Shown: piece after piece, positions 53,234-60,600 of the stretch
Position numbering within the stretch: the stretch's first letter is position 1
How the letters are laid out: each line of letters begins with the position of its first letter
Origin: Sphingomonas adhaesiva
Lineage (GTDB): Bacteria > Pseudomonadota > Alphaproteobacteria > Sphingomonadales > Sphingomonadaceae
Length of the DNA: 64,000 nt
Assembly (NCBI RefSeq): GCF_002374855.1
Contig: NZ_NWVC01000003.1
Coordinates: 248,001-312,000, forward strand
Reading direction: 5' to 3'
Translations under genes and position numbers: made by a program
The notes under the pieces: generated by a model
Told to the model about the DNA's origin: nothing
Database searches by the model: none
The model's input: the letters and a program-made list of their open reading frames with translations, nothing else

Positions 53234-53825
53234 GGTGCATGCACTTTTTGAGCTGGAGGAGCGAGCGGCGCACGATACTCTTCATCGTCGCCAGGGGCAC
53301 GCCCTCGCGCTGCGCGACGTCCTTGTAGGTAAGGCCATCGAGAAAGGCGGTGCTGATCGCGCGTCGCGGCCGCTCGCCCAGGAGTTCGAGGCATTCGCGC
53401 AGGCGATCCGCCTCCTCGTCGGCGATCATCGCCTCGTCCGCGGCGATTGCGGGATCGGCGCGTTCGGTTGGTGGCGCAAGCGCTTCCTCGGTCATCGTCG
53501 GTGGCGGCCGATCGTTTGCGCGGCGCCAGTCGATCGCCCGGTTGCGAGCGATCGTCGCCAGCCACGTGATCGGACTGGCCCGTTGCGGCTCGAACGTCGC
53601 CGCCCGCCGCCATACGATGAGATACACCTCCTGCAGCACATCCTCCGCCGCCTGCCGTTCGCCGCAGATACGAAGGCACACGCCGAACAGCTTCGCCGCG
53701 CTCATCTGATAGACGCGGGCGAAGGCGGTCCTGTCCGCCATCCCGGTCGCGACGAGCGCCGCGGCAAGGGTTTCGCGGCGGGCCGACCGGTCGATTGCGT
53801 CGGGGCGTTCGCTGGGTTCAAGCAA
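53223..53825 (-). CDS. ECF sigma-70 factor (SigK-like)
   Basis: A 200-residue sigma factor. Region 2 spans about residues 36-100 with AAEDVLQEVYLIVWRRA and SPITWLATIARNRAIDWRR; region 4 is about 135-195 with the helix-turn-helix LTYKDVAQREGVPLATMKSI. It directs RNA polymerase to a small regulon. A TTG start was chosen because GGGAGGGACGAGGA lies directly upstream; a GTG at 53864, without such a site, would add 13 residues. Paired with the anti-sigma gene and divergent from the ferritin-like genes, which are likely targets. Confidence 0.88.
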   Translation of the reverse strand: MLEPSERPDAIDRSARRETLAAALVATGMADRTAFARVYQMSAAKLFGVCLRICGERQAAEDVLQEVYLIVWRRAATFEPQRASPITWLATIARNRAIDWRRANDRPPPTMTEEALAPPTERADPAIAADEAMIADEEADRLRECLELLGERPRRAISTAFLDGLTYKDVAQREGVPLATMKSIVRRSLLQLKKCMHHDA

Positions 53826-53897
53826 TCCTCGTCCCTCCCAACGCAATCTTTTTTCCGGCCGCACTGCATCCGTGCCGGATTGGCACTCGTAGCTGAA

Positions 53898-53923
53898 ATC
53901 GCCCGCACGACAAGAAGCGTTCC
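53898..53923 (-). promoter_or_regulatory. Candidate ECF-type promoter of the sigma/anti-sigma pair
   Basis: On the minus strand GGAAC is followed after 17 bases by CGAT, about 70 bp upstream of the sigma start. It resembles ECF or EcfG-type promoters (GGAAC near -35). ECF genes are commonly autoregulated. Found by eye in the 128-bp divergent region; the true consensus of this sigma is unknown. Confidence 0.3.
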
Positions 53924-53953
53924 GACCCCTTGCGGGCGCCAGGGAGGTGCCGA

Positions 53954-54937
53954 GTGACGACGCAGCAGGATCTGGTCATCGATGCGCTGGATGCGCGCGT
54001 CGAGCGACGGCATAATCGCAGGGCGCTGTTCACCGCCGCATTGGGTGCCGCGGCAGTCGGCTCCGCGTTCGCCTACAGCGACCCGGCGAAGGCGCAATCG
54101 GCGGTGACGGACGCGGACGTCCTCAACTTCGCGCTCAACCTCGAGTATCTCGAAGCCCAATTCTATCTCTTCGCCGTCAACGGCACCGGCCTGACAGCGG
54201 CGCAGACCGCCAGCGGCGGCGGGACCGCGGGCGGAACGGTGACGGGAGGCCGCCGCGTCGATTTCACCGGCGATCCGATCGTCGGCGCCTATGCGCGCGA
54301 GATCGCGGCGGACGAAGCGGCGCACGTCGACTTCCTGCGCCGGAATCTCGCGACCTCCGCGGTCGCGATGCCCAACATCAACATCTCCGGCGACGCGAAC
54401 GGCGCGTTCACCACCGCCGCGCGCGCGGCGGGCGTCGTGGGTCCGAACGACACGTTCGATCCCTATTCCTCGCCCAACAACTTCCTGCTGGGCGCCTTCA
54501 TCTTCGAGGATGTCGGCGTCACTGCCTACAAGGGCGCGGCCCCACTGCTGTCGAACAAGACCTTTCTGGAGGCCGCGGCAGGCATCCTGGCGGTGGAAGC
54601 GTATCATGCCGCCATCGTCCGCACGACGCTCTACGCCCGGGGCGTGCAGGCGCTCGTCGACGCGACCGAACTCATTTCCAAGGCGCGAGACGGGCTGGAC
54701 GGCAGCCCGACCGAGGATCGGGTCCGTGGCATCGCGCCGAACGACGACTTTGGTATCGCGCCATCGGGCAGCGGCAATACGCTGACGTCGAACATCGCGC
54801 CGCTCAATGCCAACGGCCTCGCCTACAGCCGCACGCCGGGTCAGGTGCTCAACATCGTGTACCTGAACGCGGCGTCCACGACGATGGGCGGCTTCTTCCC
54901 CAATGGCGTCAACGGAAACATCCGCTCGACCACGTGA
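53954..54937 (+). CDS. Tat-exported ferritin-like protein (desiccation-related type), copy 1
   Basis: A 327-residue protein with a twin-arginine-type signal (NRRALFTAALGAAAVGSAFA, about 21-40). The ferritin_2-like four-helix region shows the Glu/His pattern of a di-iron site: LEYLEAQFYLF, AREIAADEAAHVDFLR, FIFEDVGVTAYKGA and GILAVEAYHAAIVR. Similar bacterial proteins resemble the plant desiccation protein PCC13-62. Role in iron or oxidative protection outside the cytoplasm is inference. GTG start after AGGGAGGTGCCGA. It is divergent from the sigma factor gene and has a close paralogue 53 bp downstream. Confidence 0.88.
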   Translation: MTTQQDLVIDALDARVERRHNRRALFTAALGAAAVGSAFAYSDPAKAQSAVTDADVLNFALNLEYLEAQFYLFAVNGTGLTAAQTASGGGTAGGTVTGGRRVDFTGDPIVGAYAREIAADEAAHVDFLRRNLATSAVAMPNINISGDANGAFTTAARAAGVVGPNDTFDPYSSPNNFLLGAFIFEDVGVTAYKGAAPLLSNKTFLEAAAGILAVEAYHAAIVRTTLYARGVQALVDATELISKARDGLDGSPTEDRVRGIAPNDDFGIAPSGSGNTLTSNIAPLNANGLAYSRTPGQVLNIVYLNAASTTMGGFFPNGVNGNIRSTT

Positions 54938-54990
54938 CCGGCCAATCCGGTTTCAGACCCAGCGATTTTCCCCATTGCAGGACGTTTCCC

Positions 54991-56001
54991 ATGATCGACC
55001 ATCGCCAAGCCCTCGATATCCTGGCCGCCGCCGACGCGCGGCGCAGCGCACGACGACAGTTCCTGAAGGTAGCGGGCGGCGGCACGCTCGCGCTCGGCGG
55101 CGCCAGCCTGCTGTCGGGTTGTTTTGATTCGGAAGGCGACGACGCCCCAAGGCCGACCCCCACGCCGACCCCAACCCCCGCCGCGGTGACGGACAGCGAC
55201 ATCCTCAACCTCGCGCTCAACCTCGAGTATCTCGAGGCGCAGTTCTATCTTTTCGCCGTTAACGGCACCGGCCTGTCGGCGGCGCAGATCGCCAGCGGCA
55301 GCGGTGCGGCCGGTGGCACGGTCACCGGCGGCGCGCGGGTGGATTTCTCCCGCGATCCGCTCGTCGGCGCCTATGCGCGCGAGATTGCTGCGGATGAGGC
55401 GGCGCACGTAGACTTCCTGCGTGCCGCGCTCGGCTCCGCTGCGGTGGCGATGCCCAACATCAACATTTCGGGCGACGCGAACGGCGCGTTCACCGCAGCG
55501 GCGCGCGCCGCCGGGGTGATCGGGGCGAACGAAACGTTCGACCCCTATGCAACGCCGGAGAACTTCCTGCTCGGCGCCTATATTTTCGAGGACGTCGGCG
55601 TCACCGCCTACAAGGGCGCGGCGCCCTTGTTGAGCAGCAAGGTGTTCCTGGAGGCGGCGGCCGGGATTCTGGCGGCGGAATCCTACCACGCCGGGCTGGT
55701 GCGCACGGTACTCTATGCGAAGGGTATCAACACGCCCTCGCTCGTCACTGCCAGCAACCGCATTTCCGCCGCCCGCGACGCGCTCGACCAGGGCGGGGTT
55801 ACGGACCAAGGGCTGACCGGTACCGGCGGGGCGGCAAATCTGGTGCCCGCAGACGCCGACGCGATCGCCTACAGCCGCAACAGTCGTCAGGTGCACAACA
55901 TCGTCTATCTCAACGCGACGGGCGCCAATTTGAACGGCGGCGGCTTCTTCCCCAACGGGACGAACAACCCCAATCCCACGCTGCGGGTGGGGCTCCCCTG
56001 A
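54991..56001 (+). CDS. Tat-exported ferritin-like lipoprotein (desiccation-related type), copy 2
   Basis: A 336-residue paralogue of the preceding protein, with very similar core (LEYLEAQFYLFAVNGTGL and AREIAADEAAHVDFLR in both). Its signal differs: RRSARRQFLKVAGGG is a clear Tat motif and ends in the lipobox LSGC (Cys44), followed by a Thr-Pro repeat linker (about 54-63). So this copy is probably a lipid-anchored and copy 1 a soluble periplasmic protein. The helix motifs YIFEDVGVTAYKGA and GILAAESYHAGLVR preserve the di-iron pattern. AGGA precedes the ATG by ten bases. Confidence 0.88.
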   Translation: MIDHRQALDILAAADARRSARRQFLKVAGGGTLALGGASLLSGCFDSEGDDAPRPTPTPTPTPAAVTDSDILNLALNLEYLEAQFYLFAVNGTGLSAAQIASGSGAAGGTVTGGARVDFSRDPLVGAYAREIAADEAAHVDFLRAALGSAAVAMPNINISGDANGAFTAAARAAGVIGANETFDPYATPENFLLGAYIFEDVGVTAYKGAAPLLSSKVFLEAAAGILAAESYHAGLVRTVLYAKGINTPSLVTASNRISAARDALDQGGVTDQGLTGTGGAANLVPADADAIAYSRNSRQVHNIVYLNATGANLNGGGFFPNGTNNPNPTLRVGLP

Positions 56002-56038
56002 TGCGCCGGGCCGTCACCGGCCGGCCATGTCTTATCCC

Positions 56039-56063
56039 GGCGGGCGCATCGAGTGCGCCCGCC
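56039..56063 (+). other. Hairpin between ferritin-like copy 2 and the outer-membrane protein gene
   Basis: A perfect 10-bp stem (GGCGGGCGCA with TGCGCCCGCC) and a 5-base loop TCGAG, 27 bases before the outer-membrane protein ATG. No U-run follows, so it may be an attenuator or a stabiliser of processed mRNA rather than a terminator. Confidence 0.5.
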
Positions 56064-56090
56064 GCAGCTACGTCAAAAAGGGATCATCGC

Positions 56091-56927
56091 ATGAAGATCA
56101 TCGCTCTTGCCGCGGGCGCCGCCGCCGCGCTCGTTGCTCCACCCGCCGCCGCACAGGAAGATGCGGGCTTCAATGGGCTCTACGTCGGTGCCGCCGGCGG
56201 CTATGACGTGCAGTCGAACGATCGCAATTCGCGCATCCTGTTCGATCGCAACCTCGACGGTCGGTACGGTGACGTCGTGCGCACCGGGTCTGGTGCAGAT
56301 GCCTTCGGTCCCGGTTTCTGCAACGGCGCCGCGCGCAATCAGTTGAGCCCCGCAAACGGCGGATCATGCGCCAACGATCGCGACGACTGGGCCTATTACG
56401 GGCGCGTCGGTCTCGACGCGCAGCGCGGGCGGCTCGTCGTCGGCGTCGTGGGCGAGTTCGGCACGACCAACATCACCGACTCGGTTACCGCATTCTCCGG
56501 TACGCCCGCCAGCTACGTGTTCAGTCGCGGCATCGACTGGGAAGCGGGTATCCGCGCGCGCGCCGGGTTCACGCCGAACGACACGACGTTGTTCTACGGC
56601 ACCTTTGGTCCCGGCTACGCCCGGATCGATCGCGCCTTCGGCTCGACCAACATGACCAATACCTTCACCGGCAGCGGCAAGCGCAACCAGTTCGGCATCC
56701 AGGGCGGTGGCGGCGTAGAGCAGCGCATCGGCCGCTTCTCGATTGGGCTGGAATATCTCTATCACCAGTATCGCGACGACGATTACGTCGTGCGAGCGGC
56801 GGGACCAGCCGGAACGCCGTTCACCAACGCGGCGAACGGTGGCACCACTGCCGGCACCGACTTCCGCCGCAGCGATGAACAATTCCGTTGGCATTCGATG
56901 CGTGCCACGGTCGGCTTTCGCTTCTAA
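56091..56927 (+). CDS. Outer-membrane beta-barrel protein
   Basis: A 278-residue protein with a signal peptide (MKIIALAAGAAAALVAPPAA, cleavage before QED) and an OmpA/Omp25-like eight-strand barrel pattern: GLYVGAAGGYDVQ at the start, alternating polar/hydrophobic strands such as LVVGVVGEFG, FSIGLEYLYHQY, and the closing strand RATVGFRF with a C-terminal Phe as needed for the BAM complex. Two cysteines in the first loops (FCNGAA, SCANDR) might pair. AAGGGAT precedes the ATG. It follows the ferritin-like genes on the same strand. Confidence 0.85.
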   Translation: MKIIALAAGAAAALVAPPAAAQEDAGFNGLYVGAAGGYDVQSNDRNSRILFDRNLDGRYGDVVRTGSGADAFGPGFCNGAARNQLSPANGGSCANDRDDWAYYGRVGLDAQRGRLVVGVVGEFGTTNITDSVTAFSGTPASYVFSRGIDWEAGIRARAGFTPNDTTLFYGTFGPGYARIDRAFGSTNMTNTFTGSGKRNQFGIQGGGGVEQRIGRFSIGLEYLYHQYRDDDYVVRAAGPAGTPFTNAANGGTTAGTDFRRSDEQFRWHSMRATVGFRF

Positions 56928-56938
56928 AAGCGCGACAT

Positions 56939-56973
56939 CCGATTGCCGGGGAGGTTTCGAACCCGGCAATCGG
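56939..56973. other. Perfect 12-bp stem-loop after the outer-membrane protein gene
   Basis: CCGATTGCCGGG (56939-56950) pairs perfectly with 56962-56973 around an 11-base loop (GAGGTTTCGAA), 12 bases after the stop. It probably marks the 3' end of the transcript, although no U-run follows. The next 220 bases to the M61-like gene show nothing recognisable. Confidence 0.6.
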
Positions 56974-57193
56974 AAGTTCGCCACGAAGCCCGATCGCTAC
57001 GGAGACGGGGGCTATCTGGTATTCCGGCCCGCGACGAGTGCTGCCCGTTCAAAGCCGCTCGTAGCTGAAGGCCCGCCTACGATATCTGGCTACCAAATGC
57101 GGGACGGCTATCACGAACGCGCTCGAGGCGCCCACCTTGGGGCCCGAACAAACGTCCGCTTACCCGCGATTGCTGCCGAAAGCGGCCACTCTA

Positions 57194-58924
57194 TCACATT
57201 CGCCTTTTCGACGCCGTCGCCTGACGAGGATTGACTGCCACCCACTGGAACGCGTCCACCGTCTCGCCGCGTGGCTGATAGCGGATACGGCGGACCCGGC
57301 CTTCCCGCCTCAAGTCCAGCGTCACATAGGCTTGCTGATCGCCCTGCAGCGCATCCTGTGGAAAACTGTTGAGGATTTCGTCGCCGTTGCGCAGGCCAGC
57401 CAGCGCTGCGTTGGAGCCGGCGACGAGACCACGGACGATCTTCGGCCTGGCTTGCAGCGAGGCCATGTCGAAGCCCAGGTCGTAGCGGCGCAGCGGGCGT
57501 ATGACGCGGCGGAACCGCGGCCCATAGGCGTTGGACGGCGGCAGCACGATCCGACCGGCCAGCATCGCGTCGAGATCGGCGATACCCTTGTCGCCCAGCT
57601 GGGCTTCAAGCAGCGATCGATACAGCGCTTCGTTCATCGCGCCACCGCCACGCCGCGTCGCCAGCATCGCCCGCACGATGTCGTCGAGCGAACGCTTGCC
57701 CCCCGACTTCGCCCGGATCTGCGCATCCACCGTTTCAAAATACAGCGACCCGCGGTCGTAGGGCAGCACGCGCACCCGCGTATCGCGCCAAAAGCCGTCC
57801 AGGATCGCGGCATTGGGCGTGGTGATCTTGATGTTGGTGTAATAGCGCGCCGCCGTCTCGTTGAGGTCCTTCAGGAAATCGTCGGCGGATATCATGCCCG
57901 CGCGGTACGGCAGCGTCCGCTGGTAATGGACCGCCAGCCCCTCGCCGAACCATGACCGGTCGAGCCCGCCGGCACCGTCCATCGATCCGTCGAGCGAATT
58001 GACCCAGCTGTGCAGCATCTCGTGCGCTAGTAGCGAACGAAGGTCGTCGGGCCTGGAGGTTTGGTTGAACGTATAGGCGAAGCTGTCGGTCAGGCCGATG
58101 CCGCTGCCCGGATTGCGGGTGTTGGTGCGCCCGAACACGCCGAAGCTCATCGGCGTGTAGCCGAAGAAGCTACCGTAGAAGCGATGCAGCTTCCCTGCCC
58201 AGGTCATCAGCGGTGCCATCGCGAACGGGGGATCACCCTGCCACGCGGCGAAGAAGCCGTCCCGCTCCGGTCCCGCGGTGCCGGGACGCCCGCCCATGTA
58301 ATAGGCAGACGCCAGTGATGGCGCGGGTAGCGCCGCCGGCGTCGTGACGTCGCCAAGGCCGAAGCTCGACGCACCGGTGCCGCCCGCGCCGTAGCGCGAG
58401 AAATCCCACTGCACCTCGACCCGACGCGGCGTACGATCCGTGGGCAGCAGAAGGAAGGCGTTGCCCGCCGCGGAAAAGGTGCCACGCTCCGTCCGCATCT
58501 CATATTGCGGCAGCGCCAGCGGCGGGGCGGCGGCATCGATCGGGACGCGGTAGCGCACGGTCATCGCGCCCAAGACGGCTCTTGAGGCACGCCAGCGCCT
58601 GGTGGTGTTCGAAGCATCCTCAGCGATGTCCAGCTCCGTCACCACGATCGGGCCGGCGGCATCCGCGAAGGCGAGCGACTGCAGGTCCTTGCCGCTTGTG
58701 ACGACCGTGTTGGCAACCAGCGGCAGTTCGAACAGCGGATCGCCCGCTGCGGCATGGAGCGCGTCCACGACCAACGTCACGTCAACGAACGGGATGTTCT
58801 GCTGCGCGTCCGGTGCGGCCGGTGCGATCCGGACGACCAGATGCGGCGCGTCGTCCGATGGCGCGGCACCGGCGAGAAGCAGCATCGCAAGCGCCGGACA
58901 GAAGCGCAGCATTCGACCGGTCAT
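57194..58924 (-). CDS. Exported M61-like (glycyl) aminopeptidase with PDZ domain
   Basis: A 576-residue protein with a signal peptide (about 5-23). An N-terminal beta domain (about 28-170) precedes a gluzincin domain: HEMLHSW at about residues 301-307 and WFGEGLAVHY with the third zinc ligand. The C-terminal ~100 residues contain a PDZ-like segment (RGLVAGSNAALAGLRNGDEIL). This is the M61 layout; M61 enzymes remove N-terminal Gly or Ala. GGGGAAAACGCC precedes the ATG. It lies downstream of the Lrp-type regulator gene on the same strand with a 123-bp gap. Confidence 0.86.
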   Translation of the reverse strand: MTGRMLRFCPALAMLLLAGAAPSDDAPHLVVRIAPAAPDAQQNIPFVDVTLVVDALHAAAGDPLFELPLVANTVVTSGKDLQSLAFADAAGPIVVTELDIAEDASNTTRRWRASRAVLGAMTVRYRVPIDAAAPPLALPQYEMRTERGTFSAAGNAFLLLPTDRTPRRVEVQWDFSRYGAGGTGASSFGLGDVTTPAALPAPSLASAYYMGGRPGTAGPERDGFFAAWQGDPPFAMAPLMTWAGKLHRFYGSFFGYTPMSFGVFGRTNTRNPGSGIGLTDSFAYTFNQTSRPDDLRSLLAHEMLHSWVNSLDGSMDGAGGLDRSWFGEGLAVHYQRTLPYRAGMISADDFLKDLNETAARYYTNIKITTPNAAILDGFWRDTRVRVLPYDRGSLYFETVDAQIRAKSGGKRSLDDIVRAMLATRRGGGAMNEALYRSLLEAQLGDKGIADLDAMLAGRIVLPPSNAYGPRFRRVIRPLRRYDLGFDMASLQARPKIVRGLVAGSNAALAGLRNGDEILNSFPQDALQGDQQAYVTLDLRREGRVRRIRYQPRGETVDAFQWVAVNPRQATASKRRM

Positions 58925-59047
58925 GGCGTTTTCCCCGAGTGGCGGGGTCAATCTAACCTCGGGCGCAAGCGAAATCCTGTCGCAAGCGCCTCCGTCCGCC
59001 CGAAGCGCTGCATAGCCTATTCGCGAACCGTGCCGATTGCCGCAGCC

Positions 59048-59521
59048 TCATGCTGACGGCAGCGGCAGGCGATGCGTGCATTTCACCTCCGACAAAGTGG
59101 CGATCGAACGGATATCCTCGACGCCGGGCAGGCGCAGCAGCGTGCGGAAGGTAAAGTTCTGGTACCAGGCCATGCTGGGGGCCAGCACCTTGAGCATCAC
59201 GTCCATCTCGCCGAACAGCGTATAGGCCTCGGTGATCTCCGGAATGTCCTCCACGGCGCGCATGAACCGGTCGCGCGCCTCGTCGCTCAGCCGACCCATC
59301 TTGAGCTGGGCGAAGATGTACATGCTTTCGCCGAACTTCTCGCGGTCGAGCACTGCGACCTGCGCCTTGATATAGCCCTCCTCTTTCAGCCGCTGGATGC
59401 GCCGCCAGCACGGCGATTGCGACAGGCCGACGCGATCGGCGATCTCGCTCGACGATTCCGAGGCGTCGATCTGCAGGCGGTCGAGGATCTTGAGGTCCAG
59501 GCGGTCGAGGGCGTCGGCCAT
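59048..59521 (-). CDS. Lrp/AsnC family transcriptional regulator
   Basis: A 157-residue regulator. The N-terminal helix-turn-helix (about 5-60) has LDLKILDRLQIDASESSSEIADRVGLS and SPCWRRIQRLKEEGYI; the C-terminal RAM domain (about 70-150) has EIPEITEAYTLFGEMDVMLKV, which binds the amino-acid effector. It is divergent from the ornithine cyclodeaminase-family gene (125 bp between starts) and so probably regulates it and itself in response to an amino acid. The start MADALDRLD is the only one that fits family length. Confidence 0.93.
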   Translation of the reverse strand: MADALDRLDLKILDRLQIDASESSSEIADRVGLSQSPCWRRIQRLKEEGYIKAQVAVLDREKFGESMYIFAQLKMGRLSDEARDRFMRAVEDIPEITEAYTLFGEMDVMLKVLAPSMAWYQNFTFRTLLRLPGVEDIRSIATLSEVKCTHRLPLPSA

Positions 59522-59646
59522 GATTATGCGCGGTTCCGGCAAATTGGGGATTGAAGCTGCCGCCATTCCACCACGGGTGCGCCCGATCGACAAGCTTTTG
59601 CGCGGGAAGGAGGATAGCCTGCCGGTGGGGCAGAGGAGGATCGAAC
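59522..59646. promoter_or_regulatory. Divergent control region of the Lrp-type regulator and cyclodeaminase genes
   Basis: The 125 bp between the two starts must carry both promoters and the presumed Lrp operator. AT-richer patches lie near 59522-59555 (TGATTATGCG, CAAATTGGGGATTGAAG). A near-perfect ribosome-binding site AGGAGGAT sits just before the plus-strand ATG. No clear operator palindrome was found. Confidence 0.4.
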
Positions 59647-60600
59647 ATGACGCGCGACGACCTGACGATCTTCGACAGCGCGGGCGTGCGCGCCGGGCTT
59701 TCCTATCCCGATTGCATTCGCGTGGTGCGCGATGCGATGCAGGCCCTGTCCGCCGGAACGACCCGCCAGTTGCTGCGCACGATGCTTCCGCTGGGACCGG
59801 GCCGCACCTTCGCGCAGATGCCGGGCGCACTGGGCGAACAGGACATGTTCGGAACCAAGACGATCAGCGTCTTCGCCGACCCGCAGTCCGGACAGCGCCG
59901 CCACCGAGGCGTCGTGGTGCTGTTCGAACCGAGCGAGGGTCGCCCGGTCGTGATCGCGGATGCAGAGGAGATCACGCATATCCGTACTGCCGCCGCCACC
60001 GCGGTCGCGACCGACGCGCTCGCCCGCACGGATGCGACGACGCTGCTGATCGTCGGCACCGGCGGCCAGGCGCATACCCATCTCCACGCGCTCCCGCTGG
60101 TCCGTCGTTTCGATCGGGTGCTGATCTGGGGCCGCTCGCCCGCCAAGGCGGATGCGCTGGTCGCCGCATTTCCGCACCTGCCCTGCGAACGCGCGAGCGA
60201 CCTTGCGGCCGCCACCCGCGACGCCGATGTCGTCTGCACGCTGACGGCCGCCGCCGAGCCGCTGATCCACGGCGACTGGGTCCAGCCCGGTACGCACGTC
60301 AACCTCGTCGGATCGAGCGGCCCGGGGCCGGTGGAGGTAGACAGCGCCCTCGTCGCCAAGAGCCGCTACATCCCTGACAGCACCGCCTCCGCGCGGGATG
60401 CCGCCGCCGAATTCCTCGTCGCGCGCGATGCCGGTCTCGTCACCGACGATCACATTGTCGCGGAAATCGGCGAGGTGCTGCTCGGCCGCGTGTCCGGTCG
60501 CACGCGCGAGACCGACATCACCGTCTATAAGTCGCTGGGCCATGCCGTGCAGGATCTCGCCGCCGCCGCCCACCTCTATCGCAGTTCGCTGCGCGCATGA
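59647..60600 (+). CDS. Ornithine cyclodeaminase / mu-crystallin family protein
   Basis: A 317-residue NAD(P)-dependent enzyme. Conserved substrate residues are in GTKTISVF (Lys at about 71) and EEITHIRTAAATAVATD (Arg at about 113), the Rossmann motif is IVGTGGQAHTH (about 135-145), and the phosphate-recognition region is LIWGRSPAKADAL. The family includes ornithine cyclodeaminase, Delta1-pyrroline-2-carboxylate reductase, alanine dehydrogenase and ketimine reductase. With an Lrp regulator and peptidases next door, a role in imino- or amino-acid breakdown is likely; the exact substrate is open. Confidence 0.88.
   Translation: MTRDDLTIFDSAGVRAGLSYPDCIRVVRDAMQALSAGTTRQLLRTMLPLGPGRTFAQMPGALGEQDMFGTKTISVFADPQSGQRRHRGVVVLFEPSEGRPVVIADAEEITHIRTAAATAVATDALARTDATTLLIVGTGGQAHTHLHALPLVRRFDRVLIWGRSPAKADALVAAFPHLPCERASDLAAATRDADVVCTLTAAAEPLIHGDWVQPGTHVNLVGSSGPGPVEVDSALVAKSRYIPDSTASARDAAAEFLVARDAGLVTDDHIVAEIGEVLLGRVSGRTRETDITVYKSLGHAVQDLAAAAHLYRSSLRA

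Noticed and set aside
56951..56970. T-loop-like GGTTTCGAACCC after the outer-membrane protein gene
   Set aside because: The flanking bases pair as a 12-bp hairpin and there is no acceptor stem or anticodon arm upstream, so it is not a tRNA.
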